Of a stretch of DNA of 64,000 bases, positions 9,002 through 17,026 are shown one piece after another. Origin of the DNA: Mucilaginibacter gossypiicola (GTDB taxonomy: Bacteria; Bacteroidota; Bacteroidia; Sphingobacteriales; Sphingobacteriaceae); NCBI RefSeq assembly GCF_900110105.1, contig NZ_FOCL01000005.1, positions 62,001-126,000 of the forward strand, in the 5' to 3' direction. Within the stretch, counting starts at the first letter, position 1. The number at the start of each line of letters is the position of its first letter. The notes under the pieces are model-generated. The model saw nothing but the letters and a program-made list of their open reading frames with translations. It did not search any database and was not told the origin of the DNA. The translations under genes and the position numbers were made by a program.

Positions 9002-9493
9002 TTAATAAGCTTTATCTGTACCATCAAGTTCTGCCTTTTCCTCATAACCTAAACTTAAATCATCTTCAATTTTTTGCTTTGTTGGGCGCAGATAAATAAA
9101 GCAGGCTATAATAGCTCCGGAAATACCTAAAAAGATCAGGTTGCCGGTTAGCATGAAACTCACAATAGCAAACAGGGATGGCCCCTCTAATAAAGCAAAC
9201 CTTACAATCAATGCAGATTGGTAAGCAGCGAGTTTGGTCTTCAACGGGCTTTGTCCGTCTATTTTGTTTACCATTGTTTTAAACAATATACTGCCTATAG
9301 CAAAGCCGGTAACAGCCATAATTGGCGCAACGTATATAAATACATCATCACTTTTATTTGTTGCGTGATTTTTAGTTGTCATGAAAGCTGTTGCAGCAAA
9401 GATGATTTGTCCGGCTATTAAAGCGAGATGGATTACTGATGTCGTTTTTAGGAAGGTATTGGGGTTTTGAACCACCGGTTGTCTGTTGATCAT
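9002..9493 (-). CDS. Four-helix membrane protein, unknown function
   Basis: A 163-residue protein with four predicted membrane helices, roughly 20-40 (HLALIAGQIIFAATAF), 50-72 (VFIYVAPIMAVTGFAIGSILF), 88-115 (KLAAYQSALIVRFALLEGPSLFAI) and 118-135. The C-terminal tail is charged and acidic. No family is recognised with certainty. Genes of this sort are common in Sphingobacteriaceae. It precedes the RraB-like gene on the same strand (26-bp gap). Confidence 0.65.
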   Translation of the reverse strand: MINRQPVVQNPNTFLKTTSVIHLALIAGQIIFAATAFMTTKNHATNKSDDVFIYVAPIMAVTGFAIGSILFKTMVNKIDGQSPLKTKLAAYQSALIVRFALLEGPSLFAIVSFMLTGNLIFLGISGAIIACFIYLRPTKQKIEDDLSLGYEEKAELDGTDKAY

Positions 9494-9680
9494 GTTAAGG
9501 TTGGTTATCTTGAAGCAAGGTAAATAATAGAAATGATTTAAAGGCAGGCTATAGAAGGATAATTTGAATGACTGTTTTTTTTAATTCTGATGGTCGCAAA
9601 GCACCCTGATAATGTCATTTTTGCCCCTCTTATCCCGGAGATATCCTCCCTAACTTTATCTTAAACAAAATCAATCTATC

Positions 9681-10037
9681 ATGACAACTAAAGAAATTGT
9701 ACAACAGGTTATCGACGCTTTTGATAATAATGATGTTGAAAAGATCCTAAGCTTTTTTGCCGATGACGTAAAATGGACTATGAAGGGTTCGTCCGTAACT
9801 TTTATGAACGGAAAGAATGAAGTGGAGCAATTTTTAGGCGGGATGGAAGATGTAAAAATGGTTTCATCAACCAAGGAACATATTATTGTGGAGGGTAACA
9901 CCGTTGCTGTTGACGGCCTTGTTCAGTGCAAAGACAAAAATGGCAAGGACATGGCTATGTACTATGCCGATATTTATGAATTGGAAAATGATAAGGTAAA
10001 AAAAGTTACCTCGTACATAGTTGATAAAAAGGAATAA
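9681..10037 (+). CDS. SnoaL-like / NTF2-fold protein
   Basis: A 118-residue cytoplasmic protein: MTTKEIVQQVIDAFDNNDVEKILSFFADDVKWTMKGSSVTFMNGKNEVEQFLGG, then strands with VDGLVQCKDKNGKDMAMYYADIYELENDKVKKVTSYIVDKKE. This is the SnoaL/limonene-epoxide-hydrolase-like NTF2 fold (helical hairpin, then curved sheet). The ligand and reaction are unknown. It stands alone; a TAaCTTTA sequence about 22 bp upstream of the ATG could be its -7 box. Confidence 0.8.
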   Translation: MTTKEIVQQVIDAFDNNDVEKILSFFADDVKWTMKGSSVTFMNGKNEVEQFLGGMEDVKMVSSTKEHIIVEGNTVAVDGLVQCKDKNGKDMAMYYADIYELENDKVKKVTSYIVDKKE

Positions 10038-10095
10038 ATTGTTTTTTGAAGCGAAAGGAAAAAGATTAAAGGGGCAAGGCTTTAACCGTTGCTAT

Positions 10096-10383
10096 TTAAA
10101 CTTCCTCCAGTGTCAGCAGGTTATCGATGCCAGCCCTGTCGGTTAGGGATTTGAGATGTTTTTTACCACCGTCTTCTGGTTTTACTACGGTAAGATAAGT
10201 TTTGCCTCTTTCGGTACTTACATAAAAAGCCTGGCTGTTGGCTTCGATACGGGCTATGGCTTCGGCAACAGAAATCACTACCCTGGGCCTGTCCAACGAT
10301 TCATAGTAACCGATGTGGGTTATTTGTTCGTGAGTGCTTGATGCTTTGGGTTTATCAATACAGTTTACCTGGTAGCTTGCCAT
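10096..10383 (-). CDS. DUF3892-family protein
   Basis: A 95-residue cytoplasmic protein. The order YQVNCIDKPKASSTHEQITHIGYYESL, SVAEAIARIEANSQAFYVS and KTYLTVVKPEDGGKKHLKSLTDRAGIDNLLTLEE matches DUF3892, a small family of unknown function in which the ITHIG and VEAI.I..G...FYV patterns are conserved. The ATG at 10383 fits the family start. Single-gene unit, convergent with the SnoaL-like gene. Confidence 0.82.
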   Translation of the reverse strand: MASYQVNCIDKPKASSTHEQITHIGYYESLDRPRVVISVAEAIARIEANSQAFYVSTERGKTYLTVVKPEDGGKKHLKSLTDRAGIDNLLTLEEV

Positions 10384-10578
10384 AAAATATATGTGTATGG
10401 GTAAAGATATGGTTTATTAGGCAAGATTATCGTTTGTCATTCTTCGTTTCTCAGGATGACAATATCGGGTGATGTGATTTAACCTTTACCGATCTCAGCT
10501 CTCTCCAAGTCCGGATACGGCTTTCCTTAGTTTAATTTTAAAACCCTTACTTTTACCACTTTATTAATCTCCGCAAAT

Positions 10579-11040
10579 TTGTACTCAAAAGAACAGGCAA
10601 CTCAATTAAAACAGGCTTTCTGGACGGCGTTTGGACAATACCTCAAACCTCAGCTTTCTGCCGATGGCTTGCGTACCAACTGGGTTAATTATAAAACAGG
10701 TATCAAACACCTGTATTTTAAAATGGAGGCCGATAAAAAGTTGGCTTTTATCGCTATTGAAATGAGCCACCCCGATGCAGATATCCAGCAACTGATGTTC
10801 GATCAGTTCATGGAGTTAAAGAATATCCTGAACAGCGAGCTTAATGAAGAATGGGATTGGCAGTTGCATACTATTGATGAGTATGGTAAAACAGTGAGCC
10901 GCATTATTAAAACATTGCCCGGCGTAAGCGTATTTAACCAGCAGGACTGGCCATCATTGATCTCTTTCTTTAAACCACGAATTATTGCGCTTGATGAATT
11001 TTGGAGTACGGCGCAGTATAGTTTTGATTTGTTCAGGTAG
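10579..11040 (+). CDS. DUF4268-family protein with TTG start
   Basis: A 153-residue cytoplasmic protein of the DUF4268 family (MYSKEQATQLKQAFWTAFGQYLKPQLSADGLRTNWVNYKTGIKHLYFKMEADKK... through FDLFR), of unknown function but widespread in Bacteroidota. The start is TTG at 10579: the frame is open only from a TAG at 10528-10530, no ATG or GTG lies between, and the family begins with the same MYSKEEA-like residues. The reading frame therefore uses a rare start codon. It is convergent with the receiver-domain gene across repeat copy 2. Confidence 0.85.
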   Translation: MYSKEQATQLKQAFWTAFGQYLKPQLSADGLRTNWVNYKTGIKHLYFKMEADKKLAFIAIEMSHPDADIQQLMFDQFMELKNILNSELNEEWDWQLHTIDEYGKTVSRIIKTLPGVSVFNQQDWPSLISFFKPRIIALDEFWSTAQYSFDLFR

Positions 11041-11062
11041 AATAAAGTTGTATAAAAAAAAT

Positions 11063-11144
11063 CGTCATTGCGAGGAACGAAGCAATCGCGAACTATGCAG
11101 AGCGGCTCTGTAAGTAGGGGATTGCTTCGTTCCTCGCAATGACG
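11063..11144. repeat. Palindromic repeat, TGCGAG family, copy 2
   Basis: An 82-bp near-perfect palindrome starting CGTCATTGCGAGGAACGAAG and ending with its complement. The centre is TATGCAGAGCGGCTCTG. It lies in the convergent gap between DUF4268 and the receiver gene. Confidence 0.9.
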
Positions 11145-11181
11145 GGGTGGAGATGTTACAAACTCGCAATAACTCTTTTCT

Positions 11182-11571
11182 TTATGCCATATGGGCTACG
11201 TCATCACCTGTTGTTAAAAAGCAGTGGTTAACTGTGTCAATAACATCGCTTAGGTTAAAAGGCTTGGCAATAAAAGCGTCGGAGCCATAGTTGCCTAATG
11301 ATTCAAGTACACGCGGGTAGGCTGATACCATGACCACCGGGATATGCGCCGTTGCCGGGGTTGTTTTTAGCATGTGGCAAAGTTCGCCACCATTAATACC
11401 GAACAGAATGTAGTCCAAAATCACAAGATCGGCATTGGCTGATAGCGCCGCCTTGCATATGTCATCAGTATAGTTCAGTACCTCAACTTCATAGTGCTCC
11501 ATTTCAAGAGCATCTTTCATCACTTCCAAAATATCCTCGCTATCATCAAGGATCAATATTTTTTTTGACAT
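11182..11571 (-). CDS. Stand-alone response-regulator receiver (CheY-like)
   Basis: A 129-residue single receiver domain. The acidic pocket is Asp9-Asp10, the phospho-acceptor is Asp53 (DLVILDYIL), the switch Ser is Ser83 (VMVSAY) and the conserved Lys is Lys103 (FIAKPF). No output domain is attached, so it must act through protein contacts, like CheY or Spo0F. No histidine kinase gene is nearby. It is an independent unit between repeat copy 2 and the TetR gene. Confidence 0.92.
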   Translation of the reverse strand: MSKKILILDDSEDILEVMKDALEMEHYEVEVLNYTDDICKAALSANADLVILDYILFGINGGELCHMLKTTPATAHIPVVMVSAYPRVLESLGNYGSDAFIAKPFNLSDVIDTVNHCFLTTGDDVAHMA

Positions 11572-11683
11572 AATTAATAATTGGTAAAGCAGATAACGCG
11601 GGGAGCGTTTCTTTTGTTTTCAAAGTTATAACCAATTATTGTAACAATCAAGTAACAACCTGTAGCTCTAAATATATTAATAT

Positions 11684-12286
11684 TTAAAGCTTTAAACTAT
11701 CTACAAGGTTATGAACAGATGCCAAAACTATATCCAGATTGGCAGGCGAATCTGTTACCTTCGATATCATAATACCACCTTCAATAAGCGCTATCATACT
11801 TAAGGCTGTTGCTGTAGTGTTGATATCGGGCTTCAGTTCTCCTGCTTCAATACCCGCTTTAATAAGGTTTTCGATGCCGTTTTTCCAGCGGATAACAGCC
11901 CTTGCGGCTTTATCTTTCAATAAAGGATTGGTATCGTCGGCATCAACAGCCGTATTCAGGATAGGGCAGCCGCCGGGGATAAAATCCCCCCGGGTAAAAC
12001 TGTGGTATACCTGGGCATAAACCAATAATTTATCATGATAGCTGGTAGCCCGCTGAATCCGTTCCTGGATCTGTTTGCGCACCTTGCCCGAGTTATACTC
12101 AAATACTTCGGCAGCTACTTCTTCCTTATTTTTAAAGTTACCGTAAATACTACCCTTGGTTAATCCGGTAGCTTCGGTAAGATCGGAAAGGGATGTACCG
12201 GCATACCCCTTTTTATTAAATACAGGAGAGGTACGCTCAATAATGAATTGACGTGTACGTTCGGCTTTTGACAATTCGTTTTCCAT
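11684..12286 (-). CDS. TetR/AcrR-family repressor of the efflux/SDR module
   Basis: A 200-residue TetR-type regulator. The N-terminal helix-turn-helix spans about 8-55 (TRQFIIERTSPVFNKKGYAGTSLSDLTEATGLTKGSIYGNFKNKEEV), and a helical ligand domain follows (TetR_C-like, with FIPGGCPILNTAVDADDTNP, typical of the YxaF/LmrA-like branch). The palindrome ATACC-N4-GGTAT sits 10 bp upstream of its ATG, and also before the MFS and SDR genes. That points to autoregulation and control of all three. It is the last gene after the efflux pump on the same strand. Confidence 0.92.
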   Translation of the reverse strand: MENELSKAERTRQFIIERTSPVFNKKGYAGTSLSDLTEATGLTKGSIYGNFKNKEEVAAEVFEYNSGKVRKQIQERIQRATSYHDKLLVYAQVYHSFTRGDFIPGGCPILNTAVDADDTNPLLKDKAARAVIRWKNGIENLIKAGIEAGELKPDINTTATALSMIALIEGGIMISKVTDSPANLDIVLASVHNLVDSLKL

Positions 12287-12295
12287 AATACAAAT

Positions 12296-12309
12296 ATACC
12301 AACTGGTAT
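12296..12309. promoter_or_regulatory. Predicted TetR operator O1 (upstream of tetR)
   Basis: ATACC-AACT-GGTAT inverted repeat at 12296-12309, between the stop of the MFS gene and the ATG of the TetR gene. The half-sites are identical to those at 13897 and 14716. Three copies in 2.4 kb, each before a gene of the module, support operator function. Confidence 0.75.
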
Positions 12310-12316
12310 TTAGTTT

Positions 12317-13858
12317 TTAGTGATCGCTTACAATAACAACCGGCCGGGTTTGTTTTTTGCGGTTGATAACCAGGAACAGCAGCGGCATAGCCAGTAAAAA
12401 TATCAGGCCCGAAAACAGGTAAGCATCCAGGTAACTTAGCAATGATGATTGTCTATTGATAGTGCTATCAATAACTGCAATGGCTTTTTTGTGCGCGTCA
12501 AATGATGAAAAACCCCGGCTGCTGAAATAATTAGTTAATTTAGCTATCCGCGCCGTAGTTTGATCGTTGAAGATATTGATATTCGACAACAGGTCATTAC
12601 GGTGTAATCCGAAACGTTGAGCCACATAGGTGTTGATAACCGCAATACCAAAGGAGCCCCCTAATTGCCGCATCATGTTATTTAATGCAGTTCCCTGTGG
12701 TATATCTTTAAGCTCGAGCCCTGACACAGCCAGGGCAGTGAGCGGAACGGTTAATAAGGCAATACCCATTGCCCTGTAAATTAGCGGGCCAACAAGGTCG
12801 CCAGGAGATGCTTCCAAATTCATGTGCGACATTTGCCAGGTAAAGCTGATGAAGATAACGAACCCCGCGGTGATAATGATCAAGGGAGATACACCTCTTT
12901 TTAACAAGGTGGCCGAAAATAGCAAGCCCACAATGGCCAGCACTGCGCCCGGTAACAAAATAAGCCCGGTAATGGTTGGCGGGAACAGGAGCACCCTTTG
13001 AGCAAGTACCGGTGTAAGGAATACAGATGTAAACAACCCGAACCCGGTTACAAAAATCAGTATAGCGGCCACCGCGAGCGATTTGCTTTTTAGTACCCTC
13101 AAATCAATAACCGGGTTTGGGGTTGTAAGCTCCCACCAAATGAATGTACTAAGGCTAAAGACGGCAACTATAGTAAGCACAATAATATAACCTGCCGAAA
13201 ACCAATCGTCAGTTTCACCACGTTCCAATACGGTTTGGAGGGAACCTATACCTATAATCAGCAGGAGGATACCCCACCAGTCTACACTTTTTACTTTAGC
13301 CTTTATTTCGGGCTCGGTAACCAGTAATAAACTTGATACGGTTACAGCAATACCGATAGGAATGTTGATGTAAAAGATCCATGGCCAGGTATAATTTTCG
13401 GTAATGAAACCACCAAGTGTAGGGCCAATTGTTGGGCCTAAAAACACACCTACGCCAAATAGCGCGCTGGCTATGCTTACACGTTCTTTACCGTAAACCT
13501 CAAACACAATAGCCTGCGATACTGATAATAAAGCTCCGCCGCCAATACCCTGCAAAAAGCGGAAAGCGACCAGTGTCCAGATATTTGAGGCCAGCCCACA
13601 CATGGCCGAAAAGAAGGTAAACGCAATGATAGAGCCAATGTAATAATTGCGGCGGCCAAGCTTTGCGGTTAAAAAGCTGGTCATGGGTATTACAATAATA
13701 TTGGCTATAGCATAAGCCGTGATAACCCAGGAAGTATCTTCAAGCGTGGCGCCAAGGTTACCGCTCATATGTGAGAGGGCAACGTTTACGATGGAGGTAT
13801 CTATCAGTTCCATAATAGCGGCGGCTATAACGGTAATGATGAGGATGCTTTTTTTCAT
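12317..13858 (-). CDS. DHA2-family (EmrB/QacA) multidrug efflux MFS transporter
   Basis: A 513-residue inner-membrane transporter with about 14 predicted helices. DHA2 hallmarks are visible: the start MELIDTSIVNVALSHMSGNLGATLEDTSWVITAYAIANIIVIPMTSFLTAKLGRR (motif D1/A) and motif C, GVGVFLGPTIGPTLGGFITENYTWPWIFYINIPIGI. It is expected to export hydrophobic drugs by proton antiport. In EmrB systems an EmrA-type adaptor is usual; none is adjacent here. It is followed 30 bp later by the TetR gene and preceded by a large palindrome containing a TetR operator. Confidence 0.92.
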   Translation of the reverse strand: MKKSILIITVIAAAIMELIDTSIVNVALSHMSGNLGATLEDTSWVITAYAIANIIVIPMTSFLTAKLGRRNYYIGSIIAFTFFSAMCGLASNIWTLVAFRFLQGIGGGALLSVSQAIVFEVYGKERVSIASALFGVGVFLGPTIGPTLGGFITENYTWPWIFYINIPIGIAVTVSSLLLVTEPEIKAKVKSVDWWGILLLIIGIGSLQTVLERGETDDWFSAGYIIVLTIVAVFSLSTFIWWELTTPNPVIDLRVLKSKSLAVAAILIFVTGFGLFTSVFLTPVLAQRVLLFPPTITGLILLPGAVLAIVGLLFSATLLKRGVSPLIIITAGFVIFISFTWQMSHMNLEASPGDLVGPLIYRAMGIALLTVPLTALAVSGLELKDIPQGTALNNMMRQLGGSFGIAVINTYVAQRFGLHRNDLLSNINIFNDQTTARIAKLTNYFSSRGFSSFDAHKKAIAVIDSTINRQSSLLSYLDAYLFSGLIFLLAMPLLFLVINRKKQTRPVVIVSDH

Positions 13859-13883
13859 TGGAATATGAATTAGAAACTAATAA

Positions 13884-13923
13884 TCGCCCTAAAAAAATAC
13901 CAATCGGTATTTTTTTAGGGCGA
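13884..13923. promoter_or_regulatory. 40-bp perfect palindrome with TetR operator O2; also possible terminator of the SDR gene
   Basis: Two 18-nt arms (13884-13901 and 13906-13923) flank a 4-nt centre. The inner part is ATACC-AATC-GGTAT (13897-13910), the outer part TCGCCCTAAAAAA and its complement. It lies 26 bp upstream of the MFS start and 18 bp below the SDR stop. It can be read both as an operator and as a terminator-like hairpin. Confidence 0.72.
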
Positions 13924-13941
13924 AAAAATTAATCCAGAAAA

Positions 13942-14679
13942 TTATCTCTGGTGAAGGGCTTTCAAAGCTTCGGCCGGGTTTGATAAATACAAGCGATAGA
14001 ATGGCTCTGTACCACCAACACGGATCTCGAAGTTATTGGTTTCAAAACCGGCTACAAATTCATCTGCTACCTGTGAGGCAGGGATCCCATTATGACCGCC
14101 AATCTCTGCCGAAAATTCGGTATCAACCAGTGGAGGCATCAACTCAAATACTTTGATGTTAGTATCTTCTAAAGCGGCACGTAATGATATGGTGTATGAG
14201 TGCAGGGCAGCTTTAGTTGCCGAGTAGGTGGCAGTTTGTTTGCCCGGTAAAAACGCAACTATTGATGATACGTTTACGATAGCTGCTTCATTTTGCTGTT
14301 GCAAAACAGGCAACAATTTTTCATTTAGGCGGATTACTGAAATGTAGTTGGTAAACATTTCTGTTTGCGCATTTTCGAAAACGTTAGGTGTAGTAAGCAA
14401 GTCATTGATTGACGCTGCACCCGCGTTGTTGATCACTACATTTAGCTGAGGGAAATCTTTTTTCACTTTTGCGGTTAATGCTTCTACATCATCTGCATTT
14501 GAGATATCTGCTTTAATAGCAGTTACATTTTGTAATTGGGCGGCTGCTTTATCCAGACGTTCCTGGTTGCGACCGATAATAATTACATGGTTATTTTTAG
14601 CTGATAGTTGTTTTGCAATTTCAAAACCTATACCGGCACTACCGCCAGTGATAAGTACTGTATTTTGTGAGTTTTTCAT
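13942..14679 (-). CDS. Short-chain dehydrogenase/reductase
   Basis: A 245-residue SDR of classical DltE-like type. It has the NAD(P) motif TGGSAGIG at 9-16, NNAG (VVINNAGAAS), catalytic Ser in NVSSIVAFLPG and the YxxxK pair (TYSATKAAL). The ATG at 14679 is chosen because the chain then begins MKNSQNTVLITGGSAGIG, the usual SDR start. A start at 14742 would place the TetR operator O3 inside the coding region. The module (SDR, efflux pump, TetR) suggests detoxification of an electrophile or quinone-like compound. The substrate is unknown. Confidence 0.88.
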   Translation of the reverse strand: MKNSQNTVLITGGSAGIGFEIAKQLSAKNNHVIIIGRNQERLDKAAAQLQNVTAIKADISNADDVEALTAKVKKDFPQLNVVINNAGAASINDLLTTPNVFENAQTEMFTNYISVIRLNEKLLPVLQQQNEAAIVNVSSIVAFLPGKQTATYSATKAALHSYTISLRAALEDTNIKVFELMPPLVDTEFSAEIGGHNGIPASQVADEFVAGFETNNFEIRVGGTEPFYRLYLSNPAEALKALHQR

Positions 14680-14707
14680 GTTTTTGAGTGTCATTAGTTT
14701 TGACAGT

Positions 14708-14737
14708 ACAAAAATATACCAATCGGTATATTTTTGT
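14708..14737. promoter_or_regulatory. Predicted TetR operator O3 (upstream of SDR)
   Basis: A 30-bp perfect palindrome: 13-nt arms ACAAAAATATACC / GGTATATTTTTGT around AATC. The core ATACC-AATC-GGTAT (14716-14729) is identical to O2. It lies 29 bp upstream of the chosen SDR start. Confidence 0.75.
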
Positions 14738-14800
14738 ATCATCTATTTGTCATTGTTGTAAATGATTGATTTTTAGGGATAATAAGGGAGTTGTCGTCTT

Positions 14801-14894
14801 GCGCTCGTTTGTAACGAGCGCTTAATATGGTTTAGCGATTGTATCGCCTTTGCGTTATAAACGCAAACCCATGTTCGCACTCGTTGCAAACGAG
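14801..14894. repeat. Cluster of four short hairpins
   Basis: Four consecutive perfect small hairpins with 3-nt loops: GCGCTCGTT-TGT-AACGAGCGC (14801-14821), GCGAT-TGT-ATCGC (14835-14847), TTTGCGTT-ATA-AACGCAAA (14849-14867) and CTCGTT-GCA-AACGAG (14880-14894). No coding potential is credible. It lies just before repeat copy 3. Confidence 0.75.
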
Positions 14895-14921
14895 CGCGAG
14901 ATAATAAAAATACAAAACCTA

Positions 14922-15029
14922 TGTCATTGCGAGGAACGAAGCAATCGCACGGAAGCATAGCCGCCCTGTATAGCATGCGATTGCCACGTCGCCCCAAGGC
15001 TCATTGCCGCCTCGCTCCTCGCAATGACA
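14922..15029. repeat. Palindromic repeat, TGCGAG family, copy 3
   Basis: A 108-bp element with termini TGTCATTGCGAGGAACGAAG and CTCCTCGCAATGACA. The right half is a variant containing GATTGCCACGTCGC, also seen in copies 6, 8 and 9. It lies between the lutC 3' end and the SDR promoter. Confidence 0.85.
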
Positions 15030-15050
15030 TAACTTTAGCGGCTCTTTATT

Positions 15051-15641
15051 TTAAAGTATAAAAACCGATAAACTCCTCGGCCCATGAGCGCCGATAACCA
15101 GTGACTGTTCAATATCAGCCGTTTTGGAAGGACCGGAAATAAACGCGCCATAGCCGTACGCAGCATCGCCAATAACCTGGTAGGCCTGGGCCATGGTTGG
15201 CACAAAATCGTCTTTACTAATTACTACTGCCAAATGCTGGGCAATAAAAGGCAGTACCCGGCTGCCCATGTCCTTCTCAGTAAGCCAAAGTGCGCCGTTT
15301 TCGGCAACGCCAAGATTGGTGCGGAGCACGGTTAACTCCACATCGGCAAAGTTGTGGCCGTCTTCGTGCTTTACGGTTTCAGCATAAATGTAATCGCTTA
15401 GCTCATCAAGGGCCGATATGATCTTTACGCCGGGTTTAAATTCATTATTGATGATGGCTTTGATCTCATCAAAACCGCTTACCTCGTAAACAAAGCTTCC
15501 GCCTGCTGTAGCGATGGTTTTATATTTTGACACCAATTCGGTTCTGACATCGGTTAGCGTATTCAGCACCTCCATATCAGGCAGTGGCAAAGCAGGCGGC
15601 TGATTGAATTTTACAGCGGCTAATATTTTTTCGCGGCTCAT
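15051..15641 (-). CDS. lutC: Lactate utilization protein C (LUD domain)
   Basis: A 196-residue LutC/YkgG-type LUD-domain protein, third subunit of the cytoplasmic LutABC L-lactate dehydrogenase complex. It includes LGVAENGALWLTEKDMGSRVLPFIAQHLAVVI and the C-terminal ISGPSKTADIEQSLVIGAHGPRSLSVFIL, diagnostic for the family. The ATG at 15641 is chosen because it overlaps the lutB stop as ATGA (translational coupling). The upstream extension in the same frame is only lutB antiframe sequence. It is the last gene of the operon, followed by repeat DNA. Confidence 0.92.
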   Translation of the reverse strand: MSREKILAAVKFNQPPALPLPDMEVLNTLTDVRTELVSKYKTIATAGGSFVYEVSGFDEIKAIINNEFKPGVKIISALDELSDYIYAETVKHEDGHNFADVELTVLRTNLGVAENGALWLTEKDMGSRVLPFIAQHLAVVISKDDFVPTMAQAYQVIGDAAYGYGAFISGPSKTADIEQSLVIGAHGPRSLSVFIL

Positions 15642-17026
15642 GAGTTTTTTGCTCCTTTCCTTTGGGCATACCATTCACCAAATGATTCATCGGGTGCCTT
15701 TGGCATTTCCCTTTGATTGTACCATGGGTTTAATTTGTTATTTACTGCAAACGGGGCATATTTAAATACCAGTCGCCCGGTTTTACCGCCCATACGGTAT
15801 AAGGTTGGTGATGCCAGTGTTAAAGCCATAGCCTTCATGGCCATAGTTTTTGCTTTGGGCGAATAGCCTTCTTTAACAATTACCTGCCGCCATTTATATA
15901 GCTGGTCATGAATATCTATTTTAACCGGGCACACATTACTGCACGAACCGCATAAGGTAGAGGCAAATGGCAGATCTGCATATTTTTTCATGTCGAGATT
16001 TGGTGCCAGGATAGAACCTATCGGCCCTGCAACAGCGGTATGGTAGCTGTGCCCGCCACTTTTACGATAAACCGGACAAGTGTTCATACAAGCCCCACAT
16101 CGGATACATTTTAATGAGTTACGGAACTCCTCACGTCCCAACTGAATGCTGCGACCATTATCAACAATAACAATATGAATCTCGCTGCCATCCTGCGGTT
16201 TGCTGAAATGGCTCGAATAAGTGGTGATCGGCTGCCCGGTAGCACTGCGGGTAAGCAGGCGTAAAAACACCCCAAGATGTTTCCTTTCGGGAATTAGCTT
16301 TTCAATACCCATTGAAGCAATATGGATTTCGGCCAGATGTGCGCCCATGTCTGCATTGCCTTCATTGGTGCAAATTACAAACTCTCCCGTTTCGGCAACT
16401 GCGAAGTTAACGCCGGTAAGCGCCGCGCGACGGGTTAAAAACACCTCTCGTAAATGCTGACGGGCAGTTTCAGTCAATATCTTAGGGTCCGATTCGCCTT
16501 TGGCTGAGCCTAAATGCTCGTGGAAAATATCGCCTATTTCTTCCTTTTTTTTGTGGATACAAGGCAGTACGATATGGCTTGGCGGCTCATTGGCCAACTG
16601 CACAATACGTTCGCCAAGGTCAGAGTCAATTACATCAATGCCTTGTTCTTTCAGATATTCGTTCAAATGGCATTCCTCGGTAAGCATTGATTTGCTTTTT
16701 ACCATTTTGGTAATGCCTTTTTGCTCAAGCAGGCTGTGTACAATCTGGTTGTGTTCAGTAGCATCTGCCGCCCAGTGTACTATGATGCCATTTTTGATGG
16801 CGTTAGCCTCAAATTGCTCAAGGTAGCTGCTCAGGTTAGAAAGTACATTAAATTTTATCTGCGATGCCGTTTCACGCAGTAGTTCCCATTCGGGGAGCTT
16901 ATGTGCAGCTATATCCCTTTTGGCGCGTATCCACCACAGGGTTTCATCGTGCCAGTTTACACGGGGTTCATCGCGGTTAAAATCGGCAGCTAAATGCGGG
17001 TGATCTTTGGTCGTAGCGGTACTCAT
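15638..17026 (-). CDS. lutB: Lactate utilization iron-sulphur protein LutB
   Basis: A 462-residue LutB/YkgF protein. It has an N-terminal LUD domain (about 60-290, including AVAETGEFVICTNEGNADMG), then two [4Fe-4S] motifs, CIRCGACMNTCPVY (~307) and CGSCSNVCPVKIDIHDQLYKWRQ (~354), and a C-terminal LutB-specific tail. It passes electrons from lactate oxidation to LutA and the respiratory chain. Start and stop overlap lutA and lutC by ATGA, so the three genes are one operon. Confidence 0.95.
   Translation of the reverse strand: MSTATTKDHPHLAADFNRDEPRVNWHDETLWWIRAKRDIAAHKLPEWELLRETASQIKFNVLSNLSSYLEQFEANAIKNGIIVHWAADATEHNQIVHSLLEQKGITKMVKSKSMLTEECHLNEYLKEQGIDVIDSDLGERIVQLANEPPSHIVLPCIHKKKEEIGDIFHEHLGSAKGESDPKILTETARQHLREVFLTRRAALTGVNFAVAETGEFVICTNEGNADMGAHLAEIHIASMGIEKLIPERKHLGVFLRLLTRSATGQPITTYSSHFSKPQDGSEIHIVIVDNGRSIQLGREEFRNSLKCIRCGACMNTCPVYRKSGGHSYHTAVAGPIGSILAPNLDMKKYADLPFASTLCGSCSNVCPVKIDIHDQLYKWRQVIVKEGYSPKAKTMAMKAMALTLASPTLYRMGGKTGRLVFKYAPFAVNNKLNPWYNQREMPKAPDESFGEWYAQRKGAKNS

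Noticed and set aside
14801..14894. CRISPR-like array
   Set aside because: The hairpin units differ in sequence, spacing is irregular and no cas gene is present.
14773..14997. Minus-strand ORF of 74 codons
   Set aside because: It covers the hairpin cluster and repeat copy 3; no protein family pattern.
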